A DNA stretch of 64,000 bases. It comes from Hymenobacter sp. CRA2 (GTDB lineage Bacteria > Bacteroidota > Bacteroidia > Cytophagales > Hymenobacteraceae). Position numbers and translations under genes: made by a program. The DNA is taken from contig NZ_MVBC01000006.1 in NCBI RefSeq assembly GCF_002007105.1, positions 124,001 through 188,000 on the forward strand, read 5' to 3'. Below are positions 1 to 8,123 of the stretch, piece after piece; positions within the stretch are counted from its first letter, which is position 1, and every line of letters starts with the position of its first letter. Below the pieces are notes generated by a model. That model was not told the origin of the DNA and searched no databases. It saw nothing but the letters and a program-made list of their open reading frames with translations.

Positions 1-2030
1 GCCTGGCTGTGGATGAGCACCAGCTGGGTGGTATCCAGCGGCACGGGCAGCGTGGGCTTGAGCCGGTGCGTGAGTCGGGTGATTTCGCAACTCACCAGCA
101 ACTGCCACAGCCGCAGGTTCTTGAGGAAGATCAGGTCGAAGGGCTTGTCGTGCACCAGCGAAGCGCCCACGTAGATATTGTACTCCACGCCATCGGTTTT
201 AAAGCGCTGGAAGTAGTGCGGAAACATCTTTTGGGCGCGGCGGTCCTCCTCGTCGAGGTAGTCGCTCACCGCATCGTTGAGCTGGGTGATGCTCTGCTCG
301 AAGGCCTTACGGCGCTTGTAGAGAATGCCCAGTTCGGGGTCGATGTTCGACCAGTACTCGCCGATGATGGCGCGTAGCTCGGGCGTGTGCTGCGCCAGGT
401 ACTCAAACAGCGGCTCCACCTCCGACTTGATGGATTCCAGAATGCTTACCTCGTCGCCCGAAAGAATGCCCTGGCGCAGGCGCTTCAGGTTCTTGGTGAC
501 GTAGAACTTCAGCTCGTCCAGGATGGGCAGGGCCTGAAACTCGGTGGCTTTCTTGAGCACGCGGTTAGCCAAGGTCAGGTGCTCGATCAGGTCGCCCTGA
601 ATGGCCTCGTTGCGGGCCGTGCTGGAGCCGCGCACGTCGGAGGAGCCGTAGAGCGGGTACACGTCCTGGAACACGATGGGCTCCATTTCCGCGTTTTTGT
701 TGCCCTCGTCGATTTTCTCCAGCAGGTTCAGGGCCGCGTCGGTGAAGCGCCACTCCATGCTGGGGTGAATGGCGGTAAACTTCTCCTTCACGATGGCCTG
801 CACGCGGGTCTGGATTTCCTCGGCGTTGCGCTTTACGGCCACGGCAAAGAGCGGCAGAAAGGCCGTGACTTTGTCCAGGGCAAACTCGTCCAGGTCGGCG
901 GCGTTGGGCGAGCCCAGCTCCAGCAGGCCCACCGCATCGTCGCCGTAAGGCAGCAGCGCCAGAATGGCCGAGCGGATGCCGATGCTGGTGAGCTGCTCAC
1001 GCAAGTCCTCCGGAATATCGGCCGTGGCCACGTCCTCCAGCACCAGCGGGCGGCGCTCCTGCGTCACCTGGGCGTACACGCGCCGGAAGCCCGAATTGGC
1101 GTCCTGGCGCTGCAACTGCTTCATCAGAAACGAGTGGTTGATCTTGCGGCCAAAGTCCACGAAGGCCTTTTTCTTCTCGTCGTAGGCGGCAATGCCGAGC
1201 TGCAGGAAGGGCCGGCCGAAGAGCACGCGCAGCTTTTCCTGAATCTGCTCGAGCCGGTCGGAGGCCTGCAGCACGTCGCGCTCCAGCAGGTCGTACTTCA
1301 GCTCCGAGAGGATTTCCTGCTCCGTTACGTCAGTAAGCTGCAGGATGTTGAAGCCTTCCAGGGCGAAATTATCGGGCGGCAGCAGCTCGCGCCACAGGGC
1401 CACGTCGTGGGGGTTGCGGCGTAGGCGCTCCAGGTTTTCGTCGGCCAGCTCCGGCTTCGGCCCGACGAGCTTCACATCGAGAAACGCCGAGTTGAAAGCC
1501 ACGCTGTAGTGCCGGTACAGGCCGATGTTGTAGTCGGGCACGGTGAAGATGATGCTGCCGTAGTGGTCGGGCATGTCCTGGCCGTACAGCTTCTCCATGA
1601 TCTGGGCGTACACCATGTGCACCATGTGGCGCTCCATGGTGGCCGCGTCGATGTTCAACGGCTGCTTCACGCGCTTGTCGGGCGCCAGCAGCACTTCGGC
1701 AAAGCGGGGCGTGTGGTAGAAGCTGTAGCGCTGAAAGGGCGGAATGGCCCCGATGATGTCGGTGGCGAAGGAGGCCGGCGGAAACACGGCCAGCATCAGG
1801 GCCTGCACCAGTTGCTGGTGGGCGTCGAGGACGCTGGTATCGGTGAGGGGGCCGCGCAGCTCGGGCGCCTGCTCCACCTTGCGCATAATGCCGCGCGCTA
1901 CCAGAGCAATGCCGGGGTTGGCATCGTCGAGGCGGGCCTGCCACCACGCAATGATGGGCTCGAGGCTGAGCGTGGTCTGAAAGAAAAATACCGGCGCGGG
2001 CGCTGGGGCAACGTCGAGGGGGCGGGGCAT
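1..2030 (-). CDS. GAF domain-containing protein, 3' end outside the window
   Basis: An uninterrupted reading frame of 676 codons runs from an ATG at 2030 off the left edge, so the C-terminus is missing. The protein begins MPRPLDVAPAPAPVFFF. Roughly residues 245-410 look like a GAF sensor fold (the segment around IRSAILALLPYGDDAVGLLELGS-type residues), flanked by long helical regions with many Leu, Glu and Arg residues. There is no signal peptide, so it is probably cytoplasmic. Long GAF proteins of this architecture are common and uncharacterised in Cytophagales; no enzymatic output domain is visible in the part present. The GAF assignment is inference from pattern, and the ligand is unknown. 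Codon use matches the neighbours. The open frames on the opposite strand here are shadows. Confidence 0.75.
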   Translation of the reverse strand, partial: MPRPLDVAPAPAPVFFFQTTLSLEPIIAWWQARLDDANPGIALVARGIMRKVEQAPELRGPLTDTSVLDAHQQLVQALMLAVFPPASFATDIIGAIPPFQRYSFYHTPRFAEVLLAPDKRVKQPLNIDAATMERHMVHMVYAQIMEKLYGQDMPDHYGSIIFTVPDYNIGLYRHYSVAFNSAFLDVKLVGPKPELADENLERLRRNPHDVALWRELLPPDNFALEGFNILQLTDVTEQEILSELKYDLLERDVLQASDRLEQIQEKLRVLFGRPFLQLGIAAYDEKKKAFVDFGRKINHSFLMKQLQRQDANSGFRRVYAQVTQERRPLVLEDVATADIPEDLREQLTSIGIRSAILALLPYGDDAVGLLELGSPNAADLDEFALDKVTAFLPLFAVAVKRNAEEIQTRVQAIVKEKFTAIHPSMEWRFTDAALNLLEKIDEGNKNAEMEPIVFQDVYPLYGSSDVRGSSTARNEAIQGDLIEHLTLANRVLKKATEFQALPILDELKFYVTKNLKRLRQGILSGDEVSILESIKSEVEPLFEYLAQHTPELRAIIGEYWSNIDPELGILYKRRKAFEQSITQLNDAVSDYLDEEDRRAQKMFPHYFQRFKTDGVEYNIYVGASLVHDKPFDLIFLKNLRLWQLLVSCEITRLTHRLKPTLPVPLDTTQLVLIHSQ

Positions 2031-2113
2031 AGAAACAGAGGGGAGGGCCGCTTCGGCAGCCGAAATGCAGCTCTGGTTTATACGCAGGCACGCGCCCGGC
2101 GGACGTCGGCGCC

Positions 2114-2734
2114 TCAGCGCGTCAGCACAAACGCCGCGGCTTGCGTCTGACCAGTGGCATCGACCGACTGCTCGGCCTGCGTGCTGTTGGATAGGGGCTT
2201 GACGCGGAACGACTTGCGCGTGTTGCGGTAGCAGGTGCAGCAGCCGTCGGCTTCCTGCTTGCCATCGAGACCCACCTGATCGACGAGGTAGCTCGGCAGC
2301 GACAAAGGGCGGCGGCCCGGCCCGCGGCTGGGCAGCAGAATGGTGTAGCGGTACGAGGAATCGGCGTTGACGGCGCCCAGCTTGCGGCCATTCACCGCCG
2401 CAAACGGCTCGTTGTTGTCGATGACGATGGGCGTGCTCAGGGCCGTACCGCGCGGGCGGATGATGCGCGCCGTGTCGGGCTTGGCGTAAACGGGCGGCGG
2501 ACCGGGGGAAGTAATGGCTCGGCGCGGGTACACCGAGCGCACGATGAGCACCGTGTCGACTTCGTTGGCCCGGAAGCCCTTGGTCAGCGAGTCGGCGCTG
2601 AAGCGGAAAAACAGGGCGTCGGCGCGATAATCCTGGCAATTACAGCCCACCGAGCCGCAGCAGCCGGCAAACAGGGCCGCGCAGCTCAGCGCGAAAAACC
2701 AGGACTTAAACGACGCGGCAGCAAACAACTTCAT
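2114..2734 (-). CDS. Putative lipoprotein of unknown function
   Basis: The 206-residue product begins MKLFAAASFKSWFF. It has a hydrophobic stretch and a lipobox-like LFAGC at about residues 21-25, followed by an unusual cysteine cluster (CCGSVGCNC). A second cysteine cluster, GCCTCYRNTR, lies near residue 165. These suggest a secreted, lipid-anchored protein with several disulfides or a metal site. I do not recognise the family. It lies upstream of the GAF gene on the same strand, with an 83-base gap. The function is unknown; the call as a real gene rests on the signal sequence and codon use. Confidence 0.7.
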   Translation of the reverse strand: MKLFAAASFKSWFFALSCAALFAGCCGSVGCNCQDYRADALFFRFSADSLTKGFRANEVDTVLIVRSVYPRRAITSPGPPPVYAKPDTARIIRPRGTALSTPIVIDNNEPFAAVNGRKLGAVNADSSYRYTILLPSRGPGRRPLSLPSYLVDQVGLDGKQEADGCCTCYRNTRKSFRVKPLSNSTQAEQSVDATGQTQAAAFVLTR

Positions 2735-2796
2735 CGGAAACGGAAAACAGGGTAACGGCAGGAGCTACCGTCAGCTAACGAGCGGAACGTAAAAAT

Positions 2797-2831
2797 AGTG
2801 GGCCCACCGCTTACGAAGCGGCGGGCCCACT
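2797..2831 (-). terminator. Hairpin terminator after the Spy-like secreted protein gene
   Basis: The arms AGTGGGCCC-A-CCGCTT and AAGCGG-C-GGGCCCACT pair with one mismatch around a three-base loop. On the minus strand the hairpin is followed by TATTTTTACG, giving a rho-independent-type terminator 33 bases past the stop codon at 2864. Confidence 0.75.
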
Positions 2832-2863
2832 GATACAGGCTGCGTTCGGGGTGTGCCCGGCCG

Positions 2864-3811
2864 TTATTCCTTCACGAAGCGGCGGGTTTCCGAGCTGCCT
2901 TTGCTCGTGATTTTGTAGTAGTAAGTGCCGCGGTTGAGGTCTGCCAGGTTCACGTCGAGCGAGTGGCTGCCCTTGTCCTGCTTGCCGTCGAACACGGTGC
3001 GCACGGTTTTGCCGCGCTCATCCAGTAGCTCCACTTTCACGCTGCCTTCTTTTTTTACCTCGTAGGTGAGGCGCTGGGCAGCCGAAGCGGGGTTGGGGTA
3101 CAGGGCCGCACGCGTGCCGTTTTCAGGTGTAGCTGGCTGAGCCGGAGCGTTCGGGTCGAGCAGCAGGAAGCGCGTCGGGCCGAAGAAATTCTGTTTCATT
3201 CCACCGAAGCCGTGGTGGCCGCCTTTGCCGCCCTTCTCCTGCCATTGCTGCAGCTTCTGTTGCTGCTCGGGCGTGGCGTTTTTCAACATCAGCGCTTTGA
3301 TGTCAGCTGCCCACTGGGTGCGTTGGGGCTGCACTTCGGCTTTCAGCTGGTTGATCTGGGCGTCGTACTTCTGGGCCAGCTGGGCCACATTCTGCATCAC
3401 GGCGCGTTGCTCGGTGCGCAGCTGCTGCAGTTGTTGCTTCTGCGCGTCGGTCAGCGGCGGGCGCTGGCCCTGGGCGGTGCCGGCGGTGGGCTTCAGGCTC
3501 TGGCGCAGCGTCTTGCCTTGCTCACGCAGGGTTTTCAGCTGGGAGCGGTAAGTAGCCAGCTGCGTTTTATCGGCGGCGCTCATCTGCGCGTCGAGCTTCT
3601 GACGCTGCTGGCGCACCACGGGCAGGATATTCTGCTGCGTGTAGGCCCGCACTTCGCCGTTGCCTTTCGCGTGGCTGCCGCGGCTGTGCCGGCCGAAGGG
3701 CTGGCTGGCTGGCTTGTCGGTCGGGGCTACTTGCGCGAAACTCAGGCTTGCAGTGGCGGGCAGGATGGCAGCGGCAAAGGCCAGTGCTTTCAGCCAGGAA
3801 TGGTTTTTCAT
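2864..3811 (-). CDS. Secreted Spy/CpxP-like helical protein with a type IX sorting domain
   Basis: The 315-residue product has a signal peptide (MKNHSWLKALAFAAAILP to about residue 26, ending SFA). A Gln/Lys/Leu-rich helical region follows at about residues 50-200, with repeated QLxxLRxEQ-type heptads and a TPEQQQKLQQW motif. This resembles the Spy/CpxP or LTXXQ periplasmic stress family. The last 80 or so residues (LYPNPAS, then a beta-rich segment ending TYYYKITSKGSSETRRFVKE) form a classical type IX C-terminal sorting domain, so the protein is probably exported to the surface. A helical Spy-like body on a surface sorting domain is not the usual Spy architecture, and the chaperone role is inference. 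Confidence 0.8.
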   Translation of the reverse strand: MKNHSWLKALAFAAAILPATASLSFAQVAPTDKPASQPFGRHSRGSHAKGNGEVRAYTQQNILPVVRQQRQKLDAQMSAADKTQLATYRSQLKTLREQGKTLRQSLKPTAGTAQGQRPPLTDAQKQQLQQLRTEQRAVMQNVAQLAQKYDAQINQLKAEVQPQRTQWAADIKALMLKNATPEQQQKLQQWQEKGGKGGHHGFGGMKQNFFGPTRFLLLDPNAPAQPATPENGTRAALYPNPASAAQRLTYEVKKEGSVKVELLDERGKTVRTVFDGKQDKGSHSLDVNLADLNRGTYYYKITSKGSSETRRFVKE

Positions 3812-3918
3812 GTCTATGTGAGGAGGGAAGTGGATTTTCGTTTTCTGCTCACATAGAGGAAGAAGACACTGCCGGGTTTAACGGCTGAGAGAATATTTCA
3901 TGTAATGGTTCACCCCAC

Positions 3919-4109
3919 TGTCATTGCGAGCAACGCGAAGCAATCGTTCCTCTCGCGGCACAAACGGCTTAACTGACAGCAACTAAAAAACGGCCCCGCC
4001 CGAAACCAGCAACTCAGGTTTCGGGCGGGGCCGTTTTCGGGTAGTAGGTATTGCGTCGGCGGTGCTACTGGAGGAAGGATTGCTTCGTCCTTCGTCCTCG
4101 CAATGACAG
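3919..4109. repeat. Inverted pair of TCATTGCGAG-type intergenic repeats
   Basis: The left arm, starting GTCATTGCGAG and ending GAAGCAATCG (3919-3945), is mirrored by a right arm at 4077-4108 that reads GATTGCTTCG to CTCGCAATGAC. The arms flank the terminator hairpin at 3987-4037. The unit lies entirely between genes and has no coding potential. It belongs to a repeat class seen several more times in this window. Confidence 0.8.
3987..4037 (-). terminator. Strong hairpin terminator of the M16 peptidase pair
   Basis: A perfect stem of about 21 base pairs (core CGGCCCCGCCCGAAACC) encloses a nine-base loop. On the minus strand it ends in GCCGTTTTTTAG. It lies about 95 bases beyond the stop of the second M16 gene. 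Confidence 0.85.
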
Positions 4110-4132
4110 TACGAGGCTACCGTTAGCCAGGC

Positions 4133-5695
4133 CTATTTGAACGTGTCCTTGGTGTCGACCACCTTAACGTCGGTCACGTTCACCTTGAAGCTGGCAACCT
4201 GCGCGTCCTCGGCTACCACTTCCTTCGGCAGGCCTTCGCGCACCACTTTGGCGTAGCTCATGGGCGAGGGCGTGTTGTTCTTCAGCACATCGGCCAGGGG
4301 CTGGGCTTCGCTGTCGTCGGTTACCACGGTCACGTACATATTCTGCACCTGCCAGTACTTCTTGATGGCCTTGTTCACGTCGTCGAGGGTAAGCTTGGCC
4401 AGCTGCCCGTCGAGCTCCGAAAGCCAGTCTTTGCGGCCGTAAAACTTGGAGTCGAGCAGGAAGCCGAGCTGCTTGGCGGGCGTCAGGCCGTAGAGCTTGG
4501 TGTAGGAGCGCAGGAAGGTGCGCGTCAGCTCGAAGTTTTCCTTCGTCATGCCGTTCTTCACCAAGCCATCCATCTCGCGCAGGGCCAGGCGCAGCGCGAA
4601 GGGCGCGTGGCCCACTTTCAGGTCGCCCAGCTCGGTGGGGTACTGCTTGCGCAGGCCCTCGGCAATCTGCACCGGGCGCAGCCAGATGCTGGCGTAGTTG
4701 GCGTGGCGCGGCACGCCGGGCACGGGCAGCATGTTGTTGCCGCCGGCTTCGTACCACTCGATGTAGCTGTAGTCGCCGTAGTTCATCGAGCGGGTGGTGC
4801 GGATCTTGTCGTATAGCTTGCCGTAGCTCTTGCGGTGCTCCCCGAGGTAGGAGTTGGCCACCATCAGCGCCGCGAAGTCGTCCTTGCCGCGCGTCGTTTC
4901 GATGGGGAAGCCGGCGTACACCGCCGAGCCCAGCGCGTCGGGCTTGCTCACGATTTCCACGTGCACGCCTTTGGTCGGGCTCAGCTTGGGCACTTCCGGC
5001 TTGATGGAGGCCGTGGGCAGCGCGTCCATATCCTTCTTGAGCTTCTGCACGAAGCTCTCGGGGTAGTTGCCGGTGATGCCGATGGTCAGGTTGTTCTTGC
5101 CGTAGGCCTTGGCGTAGAACTGCTTCACGTCGTCGAGAGTAATGCTGCGCACGCCGGCGGCGGTGCCGCGCGTCATGTGCTGGTAGCGCGTGCCGCGGAA
5201 CAGCTGGTCTTCCAGCGCAAACTTGCTGTAGTCCTCATCCGACGAGGCCCGAATCACCTGCTCCACGTAGTTGAGCTGGTTGGATTTCAGGCGTGCAAAG
5301 TCTTCCTGCGTGAACGAGGGCGTGAGCATCAGGCCCTTGAGCACGGGGTAGAACTTGTCGATAAAGTCGCGGTGAAACTCGAAGGTGTAAGTCGTGACTT
5401 CCTTGTCGGTGCGGGCGCCGTAGCGGGCGGCCATGGGGTAGAGCAGGTCCTTGAGCTGGGCGGCGGTCAGCTCCTTGGTGCCGCCTTCGGTCACCAGCTG
5501 CGAGGTGAGGTAAGCCAGGCCTTCCTTGCCCTTGGGGTCGGAGGCCGAGCCGTTGTTGAAGCGCAGCATCACCACCACTTTGGCGGCGTTAGGCTGCTTG
5601 AGCTCCACCACGTCGGCGGCCAGGGCCGGGGCGGCGATGATGGTAGCCGCGCCCAGCAGCAGGCCGAGAGACGCGCGGAGAAAAAACTGTTTCAT
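4133..5695 (-). CDS. M16 family peptidase-like protein lacking the zinc motif
   Basis: The 520-residue product starts at an ATG at 5695 (MKQFFLRASLGLLLG) with a clear signal peptide ending ALA-AD at about residue 27; a longer frame adds seven unlikely residues. The fold is M16/insulinase, with two M16-type halves. Where active members carry HxxEH, this protein reads EGLAYLTSQLVTEGGT (about residues 58-73), so both zinc histidines are absent. Such proteins usually pair with a catalytic M16 subunit, and the adjacent upstream gene (5738-7108) is exactly that. The two genes are 42 bases apart on one strand and probably form an operon ended by the hairpin at 3987. The product is probably periplasmic, and its role as a non-catalytic partner is inferred. 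Confidence 0.85.
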   Translation of the reverse strand: MKQFFLRASLGLLLGAATIIAAPALAADVVELKQPNAAKVVVMLRFNNGSASDPKGKEGLAYLTSQLVTEGGTKELTAAQLKDLLYPMAARYGARTDKEVTTYTFEFHRDFIDKFYPVLKGLMLTPSFTQEDFARLKSNQLNYVEQVIRASSDEDYSKFALEDQLFRGTRYQHMTRGTAAGVRSITLDDVKQFYAKAYGKNNLTIGITGNYPESFVQKLKKDMDALPTASIKPEVPKLSPTKGVHVEIVSKPDALGSAVYAGFPIETTRGKDDFAALMVANSYLGEHRKSYGKLYDKIRTTRSMNYGDYSYIEWYEAGGNNMLPVPGVPRHANYASIWLRPVQIAEGLRKQYPTELGDLKVGHAPFALRLALREMDGLVKNGMTKENFELTRTFLRSYTKLYGLTPAKQLGFLLDSKFYGRKDWLSELDGQLAKLTLDDVNKAIKKYWQVQNMYVTVVTDDSEAQPLADVLKNNTPSPMSYAKVVREGLPKEVVAEDAQVASFKVNVTDVKVVDTKDTFK

Positions 5696-5737
5696 GGAAT
5701 GCAAAATCGAAAGCAAGAGAAATAACCGGCAGTCAGC

Positions 5738-7108
5738 TTACTGCACGCCGCCCGTGTCTTTCGGGCCGATGGTGCCCACCGTCAGGTGCTCGGGCACGAA
5801 GTATTTCTTGGCGGCAGCCTGAATGTCCTGGGCCGTTACCTGGTCGTAGAGCGCGGGGTAGCGGTTCACCGACTGCACATCACCCGTCAGCCAGATAAAT
5901 TGGGCCAGGGTGTTGGCAATGTTATCGGGCGCGTCCAGGTCCATCAGGTTGCCGTACTTCAGCGCCGATTTGGTGTCGGCCAGCTTCTTGGCGTCCAGCG
6001 GCTTGGTCTTGGCGTCTTCCAGCGCCTGCACGATGCGCTGCTTCACGTACGGAATGTCCTCGGCCTTCACCACCGAGGCGCGGATGCTCGTCAGGTGCGG
6101 GTCGCGGGTCATGTTGGGTGAGCCGCCCACGAAGCGCACTTTCTGCTCCTTCACCACCAGCTGCTGGTAGAGGTCGGAGTTTTCGGCGAAGAGCATAGTC
6201 ATCAGAATATCCAGCGCCGGCAGGTCCTTGCTCTGGTCGGAGAAGGCCGGGCCCTTGTAGCTCAGGCTGAGCATGGGCGGGAAGTTGGCGTTCTGGATGT
6301 GCACGTAGCGCGGGGCCGTTTGCTCGGCTTCCTGCTTCATGTTGGGTACGTAGGAGCCGCGCTTCCACAAGCTGAAGTACTGCTGCGCCAAACGGTTCAC
6401 GTCGGCCGCTTTCACGTCGCCCACTACCAGCAGGGTGGTGTACTCGGGGCGGTAAAACCGGTCGAAGAACACCTTCGAATACTCGTACTGGTTGGGCATG
6501 TCCACCACGTCCTTGAAGAAGCCCATGGTGGTGTGCTCGTAGGTGTGCTGGTCGAAGGCCGCGTCCGACACCTTCTCGTTCAGCTGGGTGTAGAGCGAGG
6601 CCGAGTTCTTGGTGTATTCGCCCTTCACGGCCCCAGCTTCGGTCTTGAAGTCGTGCTCGGAGTACTTCAGGTTCTGAAACCGGTCGGCTTCCACCTCAAA
6701 CATCTTCTCCAGCATGCGGGCGTTGCCGGTCATGTGGTACACGGTGCGGTCCAGCGAGGTATTGGCGTTGGCCGAAGCCCCGAGGCTCTTGAGCACTTCG
6801 TCGTACTGCTCTTTCGAGTACTTATCGGTGCCGCGGAACATCACGTGCTCGAAGAAGTGCGCAAAGCCGGTTTTGCCGGCCTCTACTTCGTCGCGCGAAC
6901 CGGCGCGCACCACCAGAAACACCGAGGCCAGGCCCGGCGAGGCGTAGGGCACAGTCACCACCTTCAGCCCGTTGGGCAGCTGACTTTGCTCGATGGCGTA
7001 AGGGAAAGCCGCCGTGCTGGTAGCTGCGGCTTGTTGCGCCTGCGCGGCCGGGGCGCCTGCGGCCAGCATGGCTACGGCTACGCACAGCGCCCGAAACGTC
7101 TGTTTCAT
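5738..7108 (-). CDS. Zinc metallopeptidase, M16 (insulinase/pitrilysin) family
   Basis: The 456-residue product starts at an ATG at 7108 (MKQTFRALCVAVAML) with a signal peptide ending AQA-QQ near residue 25. The catalytic signature HFFEH lies at residues 84-88, and the third zinc ligand Glu is near residue 164 in a KTEAGAVKGEY stretch, about 76 residues on as the family expects. Residues about 35-240 form the N-terminal M16 domain and 260-450 the M16_C domain. It should degrade peptides in the periplasm. It is the catalytic partner of the downstream gene that has lost HxxEH. An upstream in-frame extension to 7252 overlaps the next lipoprotein gene and is unlikely. Confidence 0.9.
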   Translation of the reverse strand: MKQTFRALCVAVAMLAAGAPAAQAQQAAATSTAAFPYAIEQSQLPNGLKVVTVPYASPGLASVFLVVRAGSRDEVEAGKTGFAHFFEHVMFRGTDKYSKEQYDEVLKSLGASANANTSLDRTVYHMTGNARMLEKMFEVEADRFQNLKYSEHDFKTEAGAVKGEYTKNSASLYTQLNEKVSDAAFDQHTYEHTTMGFFKDVVDMPNQYEYSKVFFDRFYRPEYTTLLVVGDVKAADVNRLAQQYFSLWKRGSYVPNMKQEAEQTAPRYVHIQNANFPPMLSLSYKGPAFSDQSKDLPALDILMTMLFAENSDLYQQLVVKEQKVRFVGGSPNMTRDPHLTSIRASVVKAEDIPYVKQRIVQALEDAKTKPLDAKKLADTKSALKYGNLMDLDAPDNIANTLAQFIWLTGDVQSVNRYPALYDQVTAQDIQAAAKKYFVPEHLTVGTIGPKDTGGVQ

Positions 7109-7232
7109 ATCAAAAACAAGGGTGAAAAAACGACAAACGCGCCGCCTCGTTGCCGAGGCGGCGCGCCAAAGAAACATGGGAAGGAGGAAAGTTGCAGCCG
7201 TTTTATCGGAGGGTAGGCTCCCCGGCTCAAAA

Positions 7233-7910
7233 TCAGTGACCGGTGCGAGCAATGGCCGGAGGTGTAGCTGGAATGCTGCCGGTTCCCTCGGTGTGCCGGC
7301 CGCCGATGGGGCCCGTAGCCAGCAGCGCCGCGCGCAGCCGTTCGGCGTCTACTTCCATCTGGGGCTTGATCTGGGCCAGGGCTTCGCGCAGCGCGGCCAC
7401 GTCGGCCAGGCGCGGCGCTTGCGTCTGGGAATAGCCGTGGTACAGCGCCACCCGCACCCGCGACGTGCCCCGGCCGCTGTAGGTGCCCAGAATGTTGCCC
7501 TTGGCATTGAGCACCTGCACCGTAGCCTGCAGCTCGGCCTCGTAGTGTTCCAGCGGTACGCCCAGCACCGAAGGCGCCATAAAGGTCAGCATCTGAAAGG
7601 CTTGCAGCACCCGCCCGCGGCGCACCACGCGACACTGCTGCACCTGTAGCACCGCGGTACCGAAGCGCGCCGTGTCCTCCGGCTCGGTCAGGTTCATGTG
7701 CACTTCGCGTTCGAAGAGCTGCTGCGCGTCCTCGGGCTGCGCGCCCTCGCTGCTGTCCAGCGGGCCGTTGTCCACCCGCACTTCCAGCGAAGGCAGCCGG
7801 CTCGACAAGGCCATGGGCGAAGGCTGAAACAGCACTTTATCAGTCGATTTGCAGCCCAGTAAGCTCATGACAAGCAGCGCAACGAGCACGCAGGAAGAAG
7901 AACGCAGCAT
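7233..7910 (-). CDS. Putative lipoprotein of unknown function
   Basis: The 225-residue product starts at an ATG at 7910 (MLRSSSCVLVALLVMS) with a textbook lipobox LLGC at residues 16-19 or so. The mature part contains a beta-rich domain with TARFGTAVLQVQQCRVV and a LGTYSGRGTSRVRVALYHGY segment, reminiscent of outer-membrane lipoproteins of unknown function. The gene precedes the M16 pair on the same strand with a 124-base gap and may be co-transcribed with it. The upstream 110 bases are notably AT-rich and probably hold its promoter. I do not recognise the family. Confidence 0.75.
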   Translation of the reverse strand: MLRSSSCVLVALLVMSLLGCKSTDKVLFQPSPMALSSRLPSLEVRVDNGPLDSSEGAQPEDAQQLFEREVHMNLTEPEDTARFGTAVLQVQQCRVVRRGRVLQAFQMLTFMAPSVLGVPLEHYEAELQATVQVLNAKGNILGTYSGRGTSRVRVALYHGYSQTQAPRLADVAALREALAQIKPQMEVDAERLRAALLATGPIGGRHTEGTGSIPATPPAIARTGH

Positions 7911-8058
7911 AAAACGCGAGCAGCTAGGGCGGGACAAGAGCAGAGGTCAGCAGCAGGCTAACAGAGGTCTAAGTAAATATAATTTTATTGCAAATAAATG
8001 TTGAATTAATAAAATATGATGTTTAAGAGTTTGCTTGATTAGCTGATGGCTCCAAATA

Positions 8059-8096
8059 CAAACGCCCCGCCGGCCGGTGAGCCAACGGGGCGTTTG
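8059..8096 (-). terminator. Hairpin terminator of the symporter gene
   Basis: The arms CAAACGCCCCG and CGGGGCGTTTG pair perfectly around a 16-base spacer. On the minus strand the stem is followed by TATTTGG. It lies 27 bases after the stop at 8124. Confidence 0.75.
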
Positions 8097-8123
8097 CAAC
8101 AACTTGTGCACAACAGGGTACGC

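Noticed and set aside
9-1424. Two long plus-strand frames at the left edge
   Set aside because: Both are shadows of the minus-strand GAF-domain gene, which is open without interruption from 2030 to the edge and has sensible residue composition.
4133-5695. Pseudogene call for the M16 protein without HxxEH
   Set aside because: The frame is intact with a signal peptide and full M16 length; motif-less partner subunits are normal in this family.
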